64,000 nucleotides of DNA from Sipunculus nudus (taxonomy: Eukaryota; Annelida; Sipuncula; Golfingiida; Sipunculidae), in NCBI GenBank assembly GCA_026874595.1, contig CM049310.1:6820001-6884000 (forward strand). The letters run 5' to 3'. This document shows positions 1 to 11,783 of the stretch, one piece after another. The notes beneath the pieces were generated by a model. It did no database searches, had not been told where the DNA came from, and was given only the letters and a program-made list of their open reading frames with translations. Numbering within the stretch: position 1 is the first letter of the stretch; every line of letters begins with the position of its first letter. The position numbers and the translations under genes are program-made.

Positions 1-1218
1 TCCATTTTTCTTCAATTCACAGGGTTTCATATGTTCTCAGTGGCTATATTTACACGCGTATTACAGCCACTTAGTTGAAATTCTAATATTTTTACAATTA
101 GCTGATCGTGTGACTTAAACCCTCGCATCTTTCATGTAGTCAATAAATGTGTACGGTCAACACAGCTAATAAGAAATTTATACATATATTGTCAGACGTA
201 ATTTCAGCTGAGCGCCGTCCCCCACATGTCCCATGTTTATGACTTCCGAATCACAGCAATTCAAGTACAGCTTGTTTCTCAACAGCGGGAAAATCTATTG
301 CCCTTAAACTAAGCATTCTTGTTGACCATCGACAAAAAACAAGGCTGACCTACACCCCCCTTTAATGCAACTTATTTGTACTTTTAGGCTGAACAATTAA
401 AGCAACTGAGCTAATGATGACGCTTTGTTTGTCATCTCTTCTTGTTAGGCTATCCTTTTCGTGTGTGTATCCTTTTGCACAGTCATGAATATGTAATACT
501 GGAAAATCATATTTCTGTAGTCAAACTTTGAGTCCAGTCCTTTACCCCCACACCACAGATACGGGTCATGGGCAAATATTTCCTGCATGGAAATAAAACA
601 CATATTTTTACATAAAGCTAGTTTTCACCTTCCTTTTCTATATAATTTATGCGATTTTATGGTTTACTCTGCGTACATAGGAATGAATTCTATGGCTGTA
701 TGAACTTGTTTATCTACAAGCTGTTTGTAAACACATTAATTTTGACAAACGGAAAAAACATGTAACCCAAGGTTGTTGGTTGCACATATATGGAAGTTGA
801 AATTTCGTTAATTGCAAAACGTCCCTTGCAAAACTCTGCTTCGTCTGACTTGCCGCCAGATGTCCTTGTTGAATACATCTGGATTATTATAGCGGGTCCC
901 CTACACGTTATAAACACGTGCATATAAACAAAATAAAGAGTTTGTGTGAAGTGAGATTGGCGTTTTCTGGCCTAATTTTATCAAAGGTTCAAGGATTATC
1001 TGTAGTCAATATACATTAGTTATAGGACTAGACCCTTAAAAACTATAAATAATATTTTATTAATTTTTTCCTCCCTTCTGCCTGAATATTGGTCAAGTCA
1101 TGTCAATAATAAGTGATAAGTGACATTCATGGTTGGTTTTGAATATCTGTCGGTATCACGAGTAGTAACTTTAGTTAAGTGAAATCTTCAACAGACCGTG
1201 TTGTGTATTTTCTTGATT
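1..1218. other. Non-coding, no gene recognised
   Basis: AT-rich sequence with only short, low-quality open frames and no recognisable protein, RNA gene or repeat. It ends where the first Helitron-like element begins. Confidence 0.5.
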
Positions 1219-2402
1219 GTATCCGCCAAAACAGAGTTTTGCGGATACTATGTTTTCAGCTGCACGCCGCCGCCGCCGCCGCGTAGGTGTCCGGAGAACT
1301 CCTCCGTAACCCCTGGGCGGAATTTTACGAAACACGGAATAATGTTCGGGTCACATGTGAACTGCTGCGCCCCGATTTTGTTTTGACCTCTGACCTTTCC
1401 TCTGCGCTCTGCGTCCGTTTGTGCGTCTGTTTCCACACATAAACCCACATATCTCGGGAACCGTTTGACCGATCAGGAAAATTTTTTGCACAAATGTAGC
1501 CCTTGGAGAGCTTTATAACATACACAAAAAATGGTGGCGCCACCTGCAACCATGTTTGCACAGTGTCCATCTGTTCGTCTGCCTTGGGTTAAAATCACTC
1601 ATATCTCTGCAGTGACTTGACTAATTCACCTGAAATTCGGCATGCGTATACATCCTGGATAGCTTTTCTGATTTTATGACAGGTGGCGCCACCTACATTC
1701 ACGTTTACGCTGCAGACATCCAAGCTCATATCTCGGGAACCGTTTGACCGATTGGGCCACAATTTTGCATGTGTATAGATCTCACATGGCTCTTCATCAT
1801 ACGCAAAACTGGTGGCGCCACCTGCAGCCATTTTTGTACAGCTCCTGTTTGTTTGTCTGCCATGGGATAAAATCACTCATATCTCGACAGTGGTTTGACA
1901 TATCTGCCTAAAATTTTGCAGGTTTATACATCCCCGACAGCTCTCTTGATTTTATGACAGGTGGCGCCACCTGCATTCTAGTTTATGCAGCAGACATCCA
2001 AGCTCATATCTTGGGAACCGTTTGACCGATTGGGCCAAAGTTTTGCATGTGTATAGTTCTCACATAGCTCTTTATCATACGCAAAACTGGTGGCGTCACC
2101 TGCAACCATTTTTGCTCAGCATCCATCTGTTTGTCTGCCACGGGCTAAAATCACTCATATACATGTAGTGGTTTGACTTATCTGCCTTAAATTTTGCATA
2201 TGTATACAACTTGCACGGCTTTCTGGATTTTGTGGTTGGGGGGGGGGGGGGGGGCAACCTACATACACAATTTGGCTGCAGACATCCATGCTAATATGCA
2301 ACACTCTATTTCCCCTTGCCACTCAATCCATGCCTCACTTCACCCGTTCCACTCTGATTTAGGCGGATACACGTAGTCGCTTGTCGACTACCCGTATTCT
2401 AG
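1219..2402 (+). mobile_element. Non-autonomous Helitron/Helentron-like element, copy 1
   Basis: The 5' end is a near-perfect hairpin: GTATCCGCCAAAAC, a three-base loop, then GTTTTGCGGATAC. The 3' end carries the hairpin GTAGTCG-CTTGT-CGACTAC (2373-2391) followed by CCGTATTCTAG and then T, which is the Helitron layout of a hairpin about 10 bp before CTRR. GGCGGATAC just before the 3' hairpin mirrors the 5' GTATCCGCC, as in the short inverted repeats described for Helentrons. Between the ends lie alternating half-units of about 149 and 129 bp (dimer ~278 bp), most holding the palindrome GGTGGCGCCACC (1533, 1682, 1811, 1960; degenerate at 2088). There is no Rep/helicase ORF, so the element is non-autonomous. 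Class assignment is inference from the ends; a second copy at 4920-6089 has the same termini. Confidence 0.6.
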
Positions 2403-2830
2403 TTTTTTGTTAAATTTTTGATGGGGTCCAAGCTCACAAATAATTTAAATTTATAGGGTCACATATTTAAAGCTAGCTGGTCAATTGACCCCTGGGTACC
2501 ATGATTATTGTTTAATTGTAAACCAGAAATGTAAAATATATGATAAAAGAAGACATGAATGTGAAAGGATTCGTTTATTTCATATTCATTATATGTTACC
2601 CAGTTAGCTCTTGCTGATCTAAAAAAATACAACCTGGAAATCATTCTATTAGACTTGAAGAATGGGAGGTGGGACATGCAATAAGCCCTATTACATTTGC
2701 GAAATTCTTTAAACCTCTCTAAAGTTTTTACATTTTGTAATGTCTTCTCCAAGGTTTAAAAGGATTATTGACCAAAATATGCTTTAACGATAAAACGTGC
2801 TCTCGTATGCTGCAAATGTACAATTCCGGT
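2403..2830. other. Spacer between repeat elements
   Basis: AT-rich sequence between the first Helitron-like element and the 336-bp array. No gene or repeat recognised. Confidence 0.4.
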
Positions 2831-5800
2831 TTTTTAGCTCAGCTGACTGAAAGTCATCTGAGCTATAGCGATCACTCTTTGTCCGTCGTCCGTCTGTCCG
2901 TCTGTCCGTCTGTCTGTCTGTCCGTCTGTCCGTCTGTCCGTCCGTTAACCAGGCACAAATCGTAACCGCTGGACCTAGAACCTTGTAACTTGGGATTCTG
3001 AGAGGTCCATAAAAAATCTCCTTGGAAACCAGAAATTAGGTCTCTGTTACCCATATCCTTCGAGCTATGTGGCCCCAAAGTACCCCCCAGAAAAGTCAAA
3101 AATTTCATACAAAAACTTCAATATCTCATTAACTACTTGACTGATGGTCATGATATTTGGCATACATATTGATCATGAGATGTTACATCACTTCCTGCAG
3201 ACTGGTGGCGCCACTTGTATTTTTCGATTTTTTACGAATTTTTTTCTCTATTTTTGAGACCTTTAAAAATGTGAACATCTGTTAACAAGGCAGAAATCAT
3301 AAAGACTGGACTTAGAATCTTAATTCTTGACACACTGAGAGGTCCATGAAAAATCTCCTTGGAAACCAGAAATTAGGTCTCTGTTACCCATATCCTTTGA
3401 GCTATGGGGCCCCAAAGTACCCCCCAGAATAGTAAAAAATTTCATACAAAAACTTCAATATCTCAATAACTACATCACTGATGGTCTTCATTTTTGGCAT
3501 ACATATTGATCATGAGATGTTCGATCAGTTCCTGCAGACTGGTGGCGCCACCTATACTGTTTGATTTTTTACGATTTTTTCCTCTATTTTTGAGACCTTT
3601 GAGGATGCTGTCATCTGTTAGCGTGGCACAAATCGTAACGACTGGACCTAGAATCTTCATTTTCGACACACTGAGAGACCTTTGAAAAGTCTCCATGGAA
3701 ACCAGAAATTAGGTCTCTGTTACCCATATCCTTCGAGCTATGGGGCCCAAAATTACCCCCCAGAATAGTCAAAAATTTCATACAAAAACTTCAATATCTC
3801 ATTAACTACATCACTGATGGTCATGATTTTTGACATACATATTGATCATGAGATGTTTCATCAGTTTGTGCAGACTGGTGGCGCCACCTGTATTTTTCAA
3901 TGTTCACGAATTGTTTTCTCCATTTTTGAGACCTTTAAGGATGTAGTTATCTGTCAACAGGGTACAAATCGTAACGATTGGACCTAGAATCTTCTTTCTT
4001 GACACACAGGGAGACCCATGATAAGTCTCCATGGAAACCTGAAATTTGGTCTCTGTTACCCATATCCTTTGAGCTATGGCACTCCAAAGTACAGCTCAGA
4101 ATAATGGAAAATTTGATACAAAAGCTAAAGTATCTGAACAACTAATGCAGAGATAACCATAATTGTTTGCATGGATATTGATCATGGAGTGTTTCATAAG
4201 TTTCTGCAGACTGGTGGCACCACCTGTATTTGTTCGTTTTTTTTTACGAAATTTTTCTGTATTTTTGAGACCTTTAAAGATATGAACATCTGTTAACAGG
4301 GCACAAATCATAAAAACTGGACCAAGAATCTTCATTCTTGACACACAGGGAGACCCATGAAAAGTCTCCATGGAAACTTGAAATTAGGTCTCTGTTACCC
4401 ATATTCTTTAAGCTGTATGGGTCCAAAATACCCCCCCCCCCCAGAATAATGGAAAATTTGATACAAAAACTGCAGTATTTCAATAACTACAACACTGATG
4501 GTCATGATTTTCGGCATACATATTGATCATGAGCTGTTCCATCAGTTTCTGCAGACTGGGTGTGCCACCTCTATTTTTATTTCAAATTTTTACGAATTTT
4601 TTTCTTTTTTTTGAGACCTTTAAAGATGTGGTTATCTGTCAACAGGGTACAAATCGCAACAACTGGACCTAGAATCTTCATTCTTGTCATGCAAGGAGGC
4701 CCATGAAAGGTGCCTGTGGAAACTTGAAATTAGGTCTCTGTTACCCATATCCTTCAAGCTATTGGACTCCGAAGTATCCCTCAGAATAATGGACAATTTG
4801 ATACAAAAACTGAAGTATCTGAACAACTAATGCAGCGATCACCATGATTTTTTGCATGGATATTGACCATTAAGTGTTTTTATTAGTTTCTGCAGACTGG
4901 TGGAGCCACCTGTATTTTTGTATCCGCCAAAACGAAGTTTTGCGGATACTATGTTTTTGACCGAGTTCCTCCGCCGCGGCTGCGTTCGTTTCCAGAGAGC
5001 TCCTCGGAGACTAATGGACCGATTTTTCCCAAACTTACACCTATTATCGGGTCACATGTGAACTGGTGCCTAACCAATTTGCATTGACCTCTGACCTTTC
5101 CTCTCTATCCAGTGTCCATTTGTGGGTCTGTTTCCACTCATAAACCCTCATATCTCGGGAACCATTTGACCGATCAGGAAATAAAATTGATACAAATGTA
5201 GCCCTTGGATTACTTTATAACATACACAAAAAATGGTGGCGCCACCTGTAACCATGTTTGCACAGTGTCCATCTGTTCATCTGCAAGGGGTTAAAATCAC
5301 TCATATCTCTGCAGTGAATTGACTAATTCACCTGAAATTCGTCATGTGTATACATCCAGGATAGCTTTCTTGATTTTATGACAGGTGGCGCCACCTACGT
5401 TCACGTTCACGCTGATGACATCCAAGCTTATATCTCAGGAAACGTTTGACCGATCAGGAAATAAAATTTATACAAATGTAGCCCTTTGATAGCTCTGTAA
5501 CATACACAAAAAATGGTGGCGCCACCTGTAACAATGTTTGCACAGCGACTGTCTGTTAGCCTGCCGTGGCCTAAAATTACTCATTTCTCTGTAGTGGTTC
5601 AACATAACTGCCTAAAATTTTGCAGGTTTATACATCGTGGACAGCTTTCTTGATTTTATGACAGGTGGCGCCACCTACATTCTAGTTAACGCTGGACACA
5701 TCGAAGCTCATATCTCAGGAACCATTTGACCGATTGGGCCAAAATTGTGCATGTGTTTAGATCTCACATAGGTCTTTATCAAACACAAACTGGAGGGGTT

Positions 5801-6275
5801 ACCTGCAAAGATTTTTGCACAGTGTTTGTCTGTTTGTCTGCCATGGGCAAAAATCGCTCATATACATGTAGTGGTTTGACTTTTCTGCCTAAAATCTTGC
5901 AGGTGTATACAACTTGGACAGCTTTCTGGATTTGTGGTAGGTGGCACAACCTACATACACATTTAGGCTGCAGACATCCATGCTAATATGCAACATACCT
6001 CACTCTATTTCCCCTTGCCACTCAATCCATGCCTCACTATCCGATTTTGGCAGATACATGTAGTCACTTGTCGGTTACCCGTATTCTAGTTTTAAAAGTT
6101 TACACATTTTTCTCTATTTTCGAGATATATAAATACAGAATAAATCTTGGCCTGTTGGTTAATCTGTTTGATGCTTCAGTTGAATGGGTATATACTACCA
6201 TTCTGATGATAAAATTTCCTTTTGCGAATCTCTTCCCAGTCAGCTGAGCGTCATGACCCATGGGTCACTTGTTAT
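2831..6275 (+). repeat. Composite repeat with ~336-bp tandem units, interrupted by Helitron-like copy 2
   Basis: It starts with a hairpin (TTAGCTCAGCTGACT, GAA, then AGTCATCTGAGCTA) followed by a GTCCGTCTGTCCG simple tract. It then runs through about six tandem units in which 'CTGCAGACTGGTGGCGCCACC'-type blocks recur at 3205, 3541, 3877, 4213, 4557 and 4899, a spacing of 336-344 bp. The right end, with CAGCTGAGCGTCATGACCC, lies after the nested element at 4920-6089. Each unit also has conserved blocks around 'GAGACCTTTAA', 'GGTCTCTGTTACCCATAT' and 'TGATCATGAG'. This resembles the abundant array-bearing repeats of mollusc genomes (recollection). Transposon class undetermined. Confidence 0.6.
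4920..6089 (+). mobile_element. Non-autonomous Helitron/Helentron-like element, copy 2 (nested)
   Basis: It has the same 5' hairpin (GTATCCGCCAAAAC ... GTTTTGCGGATAC) and the same 3' end as copy 1: GTAGTCA-CTTGT-CGGTTAC, then CCGTATTCTAG and T. The 3' hairpin has decayed by mismatches. GGTGGCGCCACC occurs at about 5235, 5384, 5515 and 5664. Host sequence on both sides is one broken 336-bp unit: 'CACCTGTATTTTTG' on the left and 'CACATTTTTCTCTATTTTCGAGA' on the right continue a single unit. The element therefore inserted into the older array without an obvious target duplication, as Helitrons do. Confidence 0.6.
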
Positions 6276-6892
6276 AGTCCTAATAAAAATTAATCACATT
6301 TCCCAGGCTAGGATTTAAAGAATGGCAGTCTGGGGCCATTACAAGAATACATGGTGGCATATAATTTGTTGCATTTTGTTTCAAGTGTGGTGTAAAAATC
6401 AGTCAGATTAACTGTACTTATATTCAGACACCAATTCTGAAGTATTTTCGCTGGGATAATTTATTTATTATCAGATTATCATAACCTGCCACTTACTTGA
6501 TCATCTGCCTGTCAAGCTTGTCCCTGCTGAATAAGATAACTTTACTGGTACCCCACGCAGTGTTGTGCTGCTTACATTTATTACAAAGGTATATAAATCA
6601 AAACCAATCACCTTGCACCCCCTTTCTTGTCTAGATAAGCATTTTACCAAAACATCTGTCTGTTAAAATATATCGTATAATCAAATATACAGCAAATTGT
6701 ATCACCATATAAACTAAAGGTATGATGCAATGGTTAACACCATCTGTATTGGTGGGAACATCATATGTAATAAAATAGATATAAATACAAAAACACGACA
6801 CAAATCTGCAATTTTCATTTCAAATAAATCTATATATCCGTTGCCAAAGGAAGCACATAAATTTTTTAATCTTTACCCAGAGCAACTGCTGT
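6276..6892. other. Spacer downstream of gene A
   Basis: No gene recognised between the repeat block and the poly(A) signal of gene A, which is on the minus strand. Confidence 0.4.
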
Positions 6893-6898
6893 TTTATT
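6893..6898 (-). promoter_or_regulatory. Poly(A) signal of gene A
   Basis: AATAAA on the minus strand about 52 bp beyond the TAG stop. The intervening 3' UTR shares a 'GGGCCTGTG..GGTT' block with the 3' UTR of gene B, which supports this as the true transcript end. Confidence 0.6.
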
Positions 6899-6949
6899 CA
6901 ACCCGCACAGGCCCCAGTAAGAGTGGTTAAACGGAGTTATATTTTGTCC

Positions 6950-9066
6950 CTACCCACGTTGATTAGGGCAGCTTGACATCACTCTACCGTTACAACATGT
7001 AAACCTTTTTGGGTCATAAGCCTGTGAGAGGCAGCAGGATGAAAACGGACTCGGATGGGACTGAACTGTCCCAGCACAACAGATATGTGATGATCGGTCA
7101 TACGCCACGCTGCCACAACAAGACGATGATCGGCCTTGATTCAGCTGTACTCGTCTTCCACAACAGATATGTGATGATCGGTCATATACCTGACTGACAC
7201 AGCAAGACGATGATCGGCCTCGATTCATCTGTACTCGTCCTCCACAACAGATATGTGATGATCGGTCATATACCTGGCTGACACAGCAAGACGATGATCG
7301 GCCTCGATTCATCTGTACTCGTCCTCCACAACAGATATGTGATGATCGGTCATATACTTGGTTGACACAGCAAGACGATGATCGGCCTCGATTCATCTGT
7401 ACTCGTTTTCCACAACAGATATGTGATGATCGGTCATATACCACGCTGCCACAACAAGCTGAAAACCGACCTTGCTTCATCTGCACTTGATCTGCACAAC
7501 ATATATGTGATGATCGGTCATATTCCTGGCTTCCACAACAGGACGGTGACCTTCCTTGCCTCATTTGCACTTGTCCTTCACAACAGATATGTGATGATCG
7601 GTCATATGTCACGCTGCCACAACAAGATGATAACCTTCCTTGGCTCATTTGCACTCGCCCTCCACAACAGATATGTGATGATCGGTCATACGCTTGGCTT
7701 CCACAACATGATGATATCTGACCTCGCTTATCCTGCAACAAACCCCTACAGCAGATTTTCTTTGTTGCATCATAGACTTGCCTTATGCAGCACGCCTCCG
7801 TCGGACTTGATTTCAGTTTTACGTTTCCACCGCAACAGAACTGGCTCAGAGGGTTGTATGGCTCATACCCACAACAGAAAGAGCGTGGACCGGGTCGAGG
7901 TGATAACCGTCCTCCACAACACATGTGACTTGTGTAATTATAAGTCTGATCTCCACAACAATACCTCCTTGAACCCAAGATAGTGTCGTGTAGTCGCCCT
8001 CCACAACAGGTTTGTGACAATCGGTCATATACTTGTCTTCCACAACAAGATGATGTACGGCTCTGTTTGTCTAGTACTTTCCCTCTGCAACAGATCTGGG
8101 TAGATGTGTTATACAATCGGTTAATACAGCAAGCGTTCCCCTGATCTGATTTTGAAAGTATTTTTCCACCACAACAAATTTGACTGTTTGTTTTATATAT
8201 ATTCGTGTGACAACAAACAGTTCTTTCTTCAGGACGCGAGTGTAGCTGTCCTAAACAGCACACACTGCTACTTCTGTTGTACACCTTGGTACCACAACAG
8301 CCTGACTGATATTGGTACTCCTTTGGATAAACGTTACCCAGACAACATACCTCTTTGCTATAATCATATATATGAGATCCACAACATCGGTGATTGCCAA
8401 CGTCAATGCGAGGGTATCTCTTGCCACCACAACATAACTCGCTGTCTGTCTTATAAGTGTTTTCCCCGCAGCACTGTGTGCGATAGTGAGGACGAGACTT
8501 TAGTTCGTTTCCACAACATATCTGATTGTACCTGTCATACGTCCTGTTTCCACAACAGCCATACTGCAGGGATGGCCCAGGCGCAGTGTTTCCGTTGCAG
8601 CAAATAAGGGTGCTAGAATTATAGACACGAGAACCACAACAGGCTAAAACTGGGGAAGAACGTTCTTGTATTTGACCGTCACAACACAATTGGCTTAATC
8701 GATCATACAGGTCAGTGGAACAACAGGAATCAAAATAACTTTTCTTCTGGTGAAGCACATTATCACAGCACGTATGGGTTGTCGGGTTATACAGCTTATT
8801 TGCACAGCAGTGGTCACTAAGGGAGGAGCGCGCCTTTGTGGTCCCATCACAACACACCTGAGAGTAGCAGTCATAGGCATTTGTTCCACAACAAGCGTAG
8901 CCTGGGAGTCGGGTTCTTACATGATCGTTGCAACACATTTTTTGTGCAATCGAATAGAGTTCTGTACCGCAACAGGCTAGCCTGCTTCCATTCCGGGCGT
9001 GAACCTTTCCTCCACAACATACACTGCTGTATGGGTCATACTCCTGTGTGCCACAGGTGGTATTTC
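6950..9066 (-). CDS. Gene A exon 3: galaxin module array
   Basis: Terminal coding exon. The acceptor TTTTTTCAG precedes GAAATACC, and exon 2 supplies the first base of an Arg codon (A|GA). The frame stays open to TAG at 6950-6952. The first modules (the TQEYD and TELYS types) lie upstream of the first in-exon Met, so calling an ORF from that Met would lose about 42 residues. Order and identity of the first ten or so modules match gene B one for one, which shows that the ancestral gene was already a long array. Confidence 0.85.
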
Positions 9067-11469
9067 CTGAAAAAATTAAAGAGTTAAACTCTTTGATGTG
9101 CGAGTGGGGATGCCGTCAGTAAAAGTATCAGCAGATGTACTGGTTCAGTGTAAAGTTTGTCACAATAATGATAAACTGTACATCAATGTCCTTTCATGGG
9201 GGAGCACCTAATTATAACTTTTTCCCAGACGTCCAAATCGATGAACTTTAGATACCATTTTACCATGCAGCCGTATACTAAGCCAATATTCGAACAACTC
9301 ATGCCGATTCTCAGTGCATTTATGTATGTGCTGGTCTTTGAATAACACCTATATACATTATATAGTTCCAGGTTTGCAGATGGCATGATGAATAAGCACA
9401 TAGTTGAATATTCCATTTTTATTTTAAGTATTTCAAAAGTTACTTACTAACGACAGTTCCCGGGGTTAATGATGGTCTGTAGCCCTCTCCGTCTCGGGGC
9501 GGCAACAGCGGATCTAGTGGTCCCCCTGAAATATGTTTGACGGTAATATTTCTGCTGGTTGTGCATACACATCTTGAGACAGTCTTTCAGTTATATTTTT
9601 ATACAGGCCTTTATTCTAACCGTGTTTTTCCTGTCACTTTCTTATGTGGCTAAGACGGTACATCTCCACCACTTACATAAACAAAATGTAACAATGATGA
9701 TGGTAGGTATTGATATCCAAAAATACAATCGAGTCACAGGGAGCTAGATGTTATAAGGCATTAGAGGTACCAGCAAGGAGGCTCATATATTAATAATGGA
9801 TATACGAGTGTGGTTAACGATCAGCTTGACGAATTTGCTTGTTAGACAGAGAGACAACTGAGAATATTTACAGCAGTTTAATATTACAAGTTACGTAGCC
9901 TGTCTTTGTCCTAGAAAAAAAGTCTTTCAGATTCCGGGCACCATGTGGCTTCCGTATAGACACAGATAAACTCTGTCGCCAGCACTCCTTGATGGACAGA
10001 ATTAACCTCTGTCGCCAATAATCCTTGATGGATACCCGGAAAGTCTTCGCGGAGGTCCAGTGCAGTTGCCATTACACACCCATAATTTTGATACTGACTG
10101 GCCTGTTTTCCAAATGTATCTCAGGGTAGTCAAGAACTGGACGCTGATGTTTTTTTTTTTTTTTTTTTTTTGGGGGGGGGGGGGTCTTTGAGGCCCGTCA
10201 GGGTCCAGTTCTGGACTAGTGTCAGGAAATCAAATCCCGTTCACTCTGTGTGCAACTTTTTATTTTTATTTTTACCCGGGCATACGCTCCCGAGGCAGCG
10301 GAAATCTTGCGCTTCTAAAGATCAGAAGCAACTGATTTTCACGCTGCCAGCTTTGACCGTTTATGATATATTTAGACACCAGATGGCGGTTCGTTGTCCA
10401 CTGAAATAAACGTGCGTATGATGTGACAAGCAGCCAATCAGATGCCAATAAACAAACGCTCGACAGGCATCCTGGCTCCGCCCATTGCTGCGCTTCAAGA
10501 TGTGAATTTAAATTGCTCCCTCTGCATTCTCGCATCATCGACCGATTCGATTATGACATTATGACTGTGTTAGCATAGCCATGTATCTGTTGTTTGCAGA
10601 ACTGAAACCAGCCAGCGAGGTGTGCACGCAGCCTTTGTTGTTACGTTTCGTTTAAATTACATCTCACCGGCCGAGCATCCTATGTGCCCAAGGCCCTAAG
10701 CAAACCACGTCGGGGCAATTCTCTCTCAGCCTGTGGCCTGTTCAGACGGTTACGCTGGGGGAAGAGCTGTCACTCAAAAAGAAATGAATATGATTGGCTC
10801 CGTGTACTCCTCGTTTGGCTTTGTCTTCCAGCACTAGGTCTCATCTGATTGGACAAAAATACAGTGCTCCCCTCTGGTGTTGCAATTCAGGATACGAGGT
10901 CATAACAAACAGCGCCTTACGATATAGGTAGTAGTCCTATAGGTAAAGCGCTGTGTAAAGAGCGTAACCCGGGCATGGCCTTAACGAGATTTATGTTACG
11001 CTTGTAGTTAACACCTGTTAGATGTGTTAGCGTGATTCGTCAGTCAGAAAGGATTATTACTCTGGAGGTTCATAAAAAATCACAAGAGAGATAAATTCAT
11101 CCGGTGGACACGATGTTCGAGTTCATATTGTGGCCTGGAAGTGATATCTTGAAAGCCCTGCAACACGTCCCTGCATGTGTAGCGCTGTCTGCCCGCACAG
11201 ACTATTGCTACCTTTAAAGATGCGAATCCCAAACCGGAATAGGCTTGCCAAGTCGGTGATCCGCGTGTATGAAAAATCACCTTCAAACCTTCAGTCTATC
11301 TGCCGGAATGTACATGGCTCTAATGGAATAAAGGTAATATTAAAAAAACTAGCGAGAGCGGGACAAAAAGACAGAGAAGATAGACATTTCTACCGTATGG
11401 TTGAGCGGATGACGTCACAATCAAGAAGATTCCGGATGCAGTCAATGCGAGGACAAGACGGCTGATCAT
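6950..11469 (-). CDS. Galaxin-like secreted di-cysteine repeat protein, gene A (3 exons)
   Basis: CDS joined from exon 1 (11394-11469), exon 2 (9448-9525) and exon 3 (6950-9066), about 756 residues. All junctions are GT/AG and both introns are phase 1. Exon 1 encodes a hydrophobic signal peptide starting MISR, with likely cleavage after ..TSSA. Exon 2 encodes a 26-residue Gly/Pro-rich linker. Exon 3 encodes about 25 modules of roughly 28 residues with the pattern CCG-x2-x-Y[DN]-x2-[ST]-x2-CC-x-G, the galaxin signature. Galaxins are secreted proteins first described from coral skeletal matrix, and a squid galaxin acts in symbiosis; the exact role here is unknown. There is no transmembrane segment after the signal peptide, so an extracellular disulfide-rich matrix or surface protein is inferred. 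The C-terminal third holds near-identical 84-bp modules. It is the divergent paralogue of gene B. The start is chosen at MISR because the upstream in-frame extension present in B is frameshifted here. Confidence 0.82.
7020..7760 (-). repeat. 84-bp in-frame module amplification in gene A
   Basis: About nine consecutive modules of the type '..[21 protein letters not shown]' differ by a few residues and repeat every 84 bp. The block reading TGATGATCGGTCAT on the plus strand recurs at that spacing. This one-module amplification is absent from gene B. Confidence 0.8.
9448..9525 (-). CDS. Gene A exon 2: Gly/Pro-rich linker
   Basis: A 78-bp exon. The acceptor CATATTTCAG precedes GGGGACCA, and the donor is GTTA|GTAAGTAA. 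It is phase 1 on both sides and fits exons 1 and 3 exactly. It encodes GG-PLDPLLPPRDGEGY..., aligned with B exon 2 by the shared PP-x-D-x-EG core and the same TTA|GTAAGTAAC donor. Confidence 0.75.
10148..10184. repeat. Poly(T)/poly(G) tract
   Basis: A long T run passes directly into a G run inside intron 1 of gene A. It lies close upstream of the MULE-like MITE but outside its target duplication. Confidence 0.8.
10283..10967 (+). mobile_element. MULE-like MITE, copy 1
   Basis: A 685-bp element beginning TACGCTCCCGAGGCAGCGG and ending in ..GAGCGTA. The termini form an imperfect inverted repeat (TACGCTC, then a shared CAGCG). It is flanked by a perfect 9-bp direct repeat ACCCGGGCA on both sides, which is the target-site duplication size of Mutator-like elements. 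It has no transposase ORF. It sits in intron 1 of gene A. A second copy with its own 9-bp duplication lies at 15373-16072. Superfamily is inferred from duplication length. Confidence 0.7.
11394..11469 (-). CDS. Gene A exon 1: signal peptide
   Basis: It encodes MISRLVLALTASGIFLIV then TSSAQPY, plus the first base of a Gly codon; the donor is CCATACG|GTAGAAATG. The start of the intron is still similar to B (ATGTCTATCTTCTCTGT). Upstream ATGs at 11490-11500 are in another frame, because a one-base difference from gene B disrupts the extension seen there. Confidence 0.75.
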
Positions 11470-11697
11470 GATGAAGGGCGAGGCGAGAATGACGCAGTCA
11501 TCATCATGTGCTACTTTGCAATAAACAAGATACGCCCAAATCCGTGTGTACTACGTGTTATTCATACAAGCCAGATCTGTGATTCGCTGTCAGGAGAACT
11601 GTTATTCATGCATGCATCCGTAATCTGCCATCCACGAAACCTCAATCAACATCTTAACGAGCCGCATGAAGGTTCATTTAGGACACTCTTTATTTTT
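11470..11697 (-). promoter_or_regulatory. Conserved promoter/5' UTR block of gene A
   Basis: Read on the minus strand this region aligns with 41808-41990 upstream of gene B. Shared blocks include CTAAATGAACCTT, ATGCATGAATAACAGTT and ATCTGGCTTGT/ATATGGCTTGT. Conservation outside coding sequence suggests a retained promoter or 5' UTR in the duplicated gene. No clear TATA box was identified. Confidence 0.55.
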
Positions 11698-11724
11698 TAA
11701 GAATAATATATTTTCAACCCATAT

Positions 11725-11727
<3 letters not shown>

Positions 11728-11780
<53 letters not shown>
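11728..11780. repeat. (TA)n microsatellite
   Basis: About 26 TA units immediately before the candidate TIR element at 11780. Confidence 0.9.

Positions 11781-11783
<3 letters not shown>

Noticed and set aside
7009-9087. Plus-strand ORFs opposite gene A (up to 201 residues)
   Set aside because: Antisense shadows of the module array; no independent start, splice or family signal.
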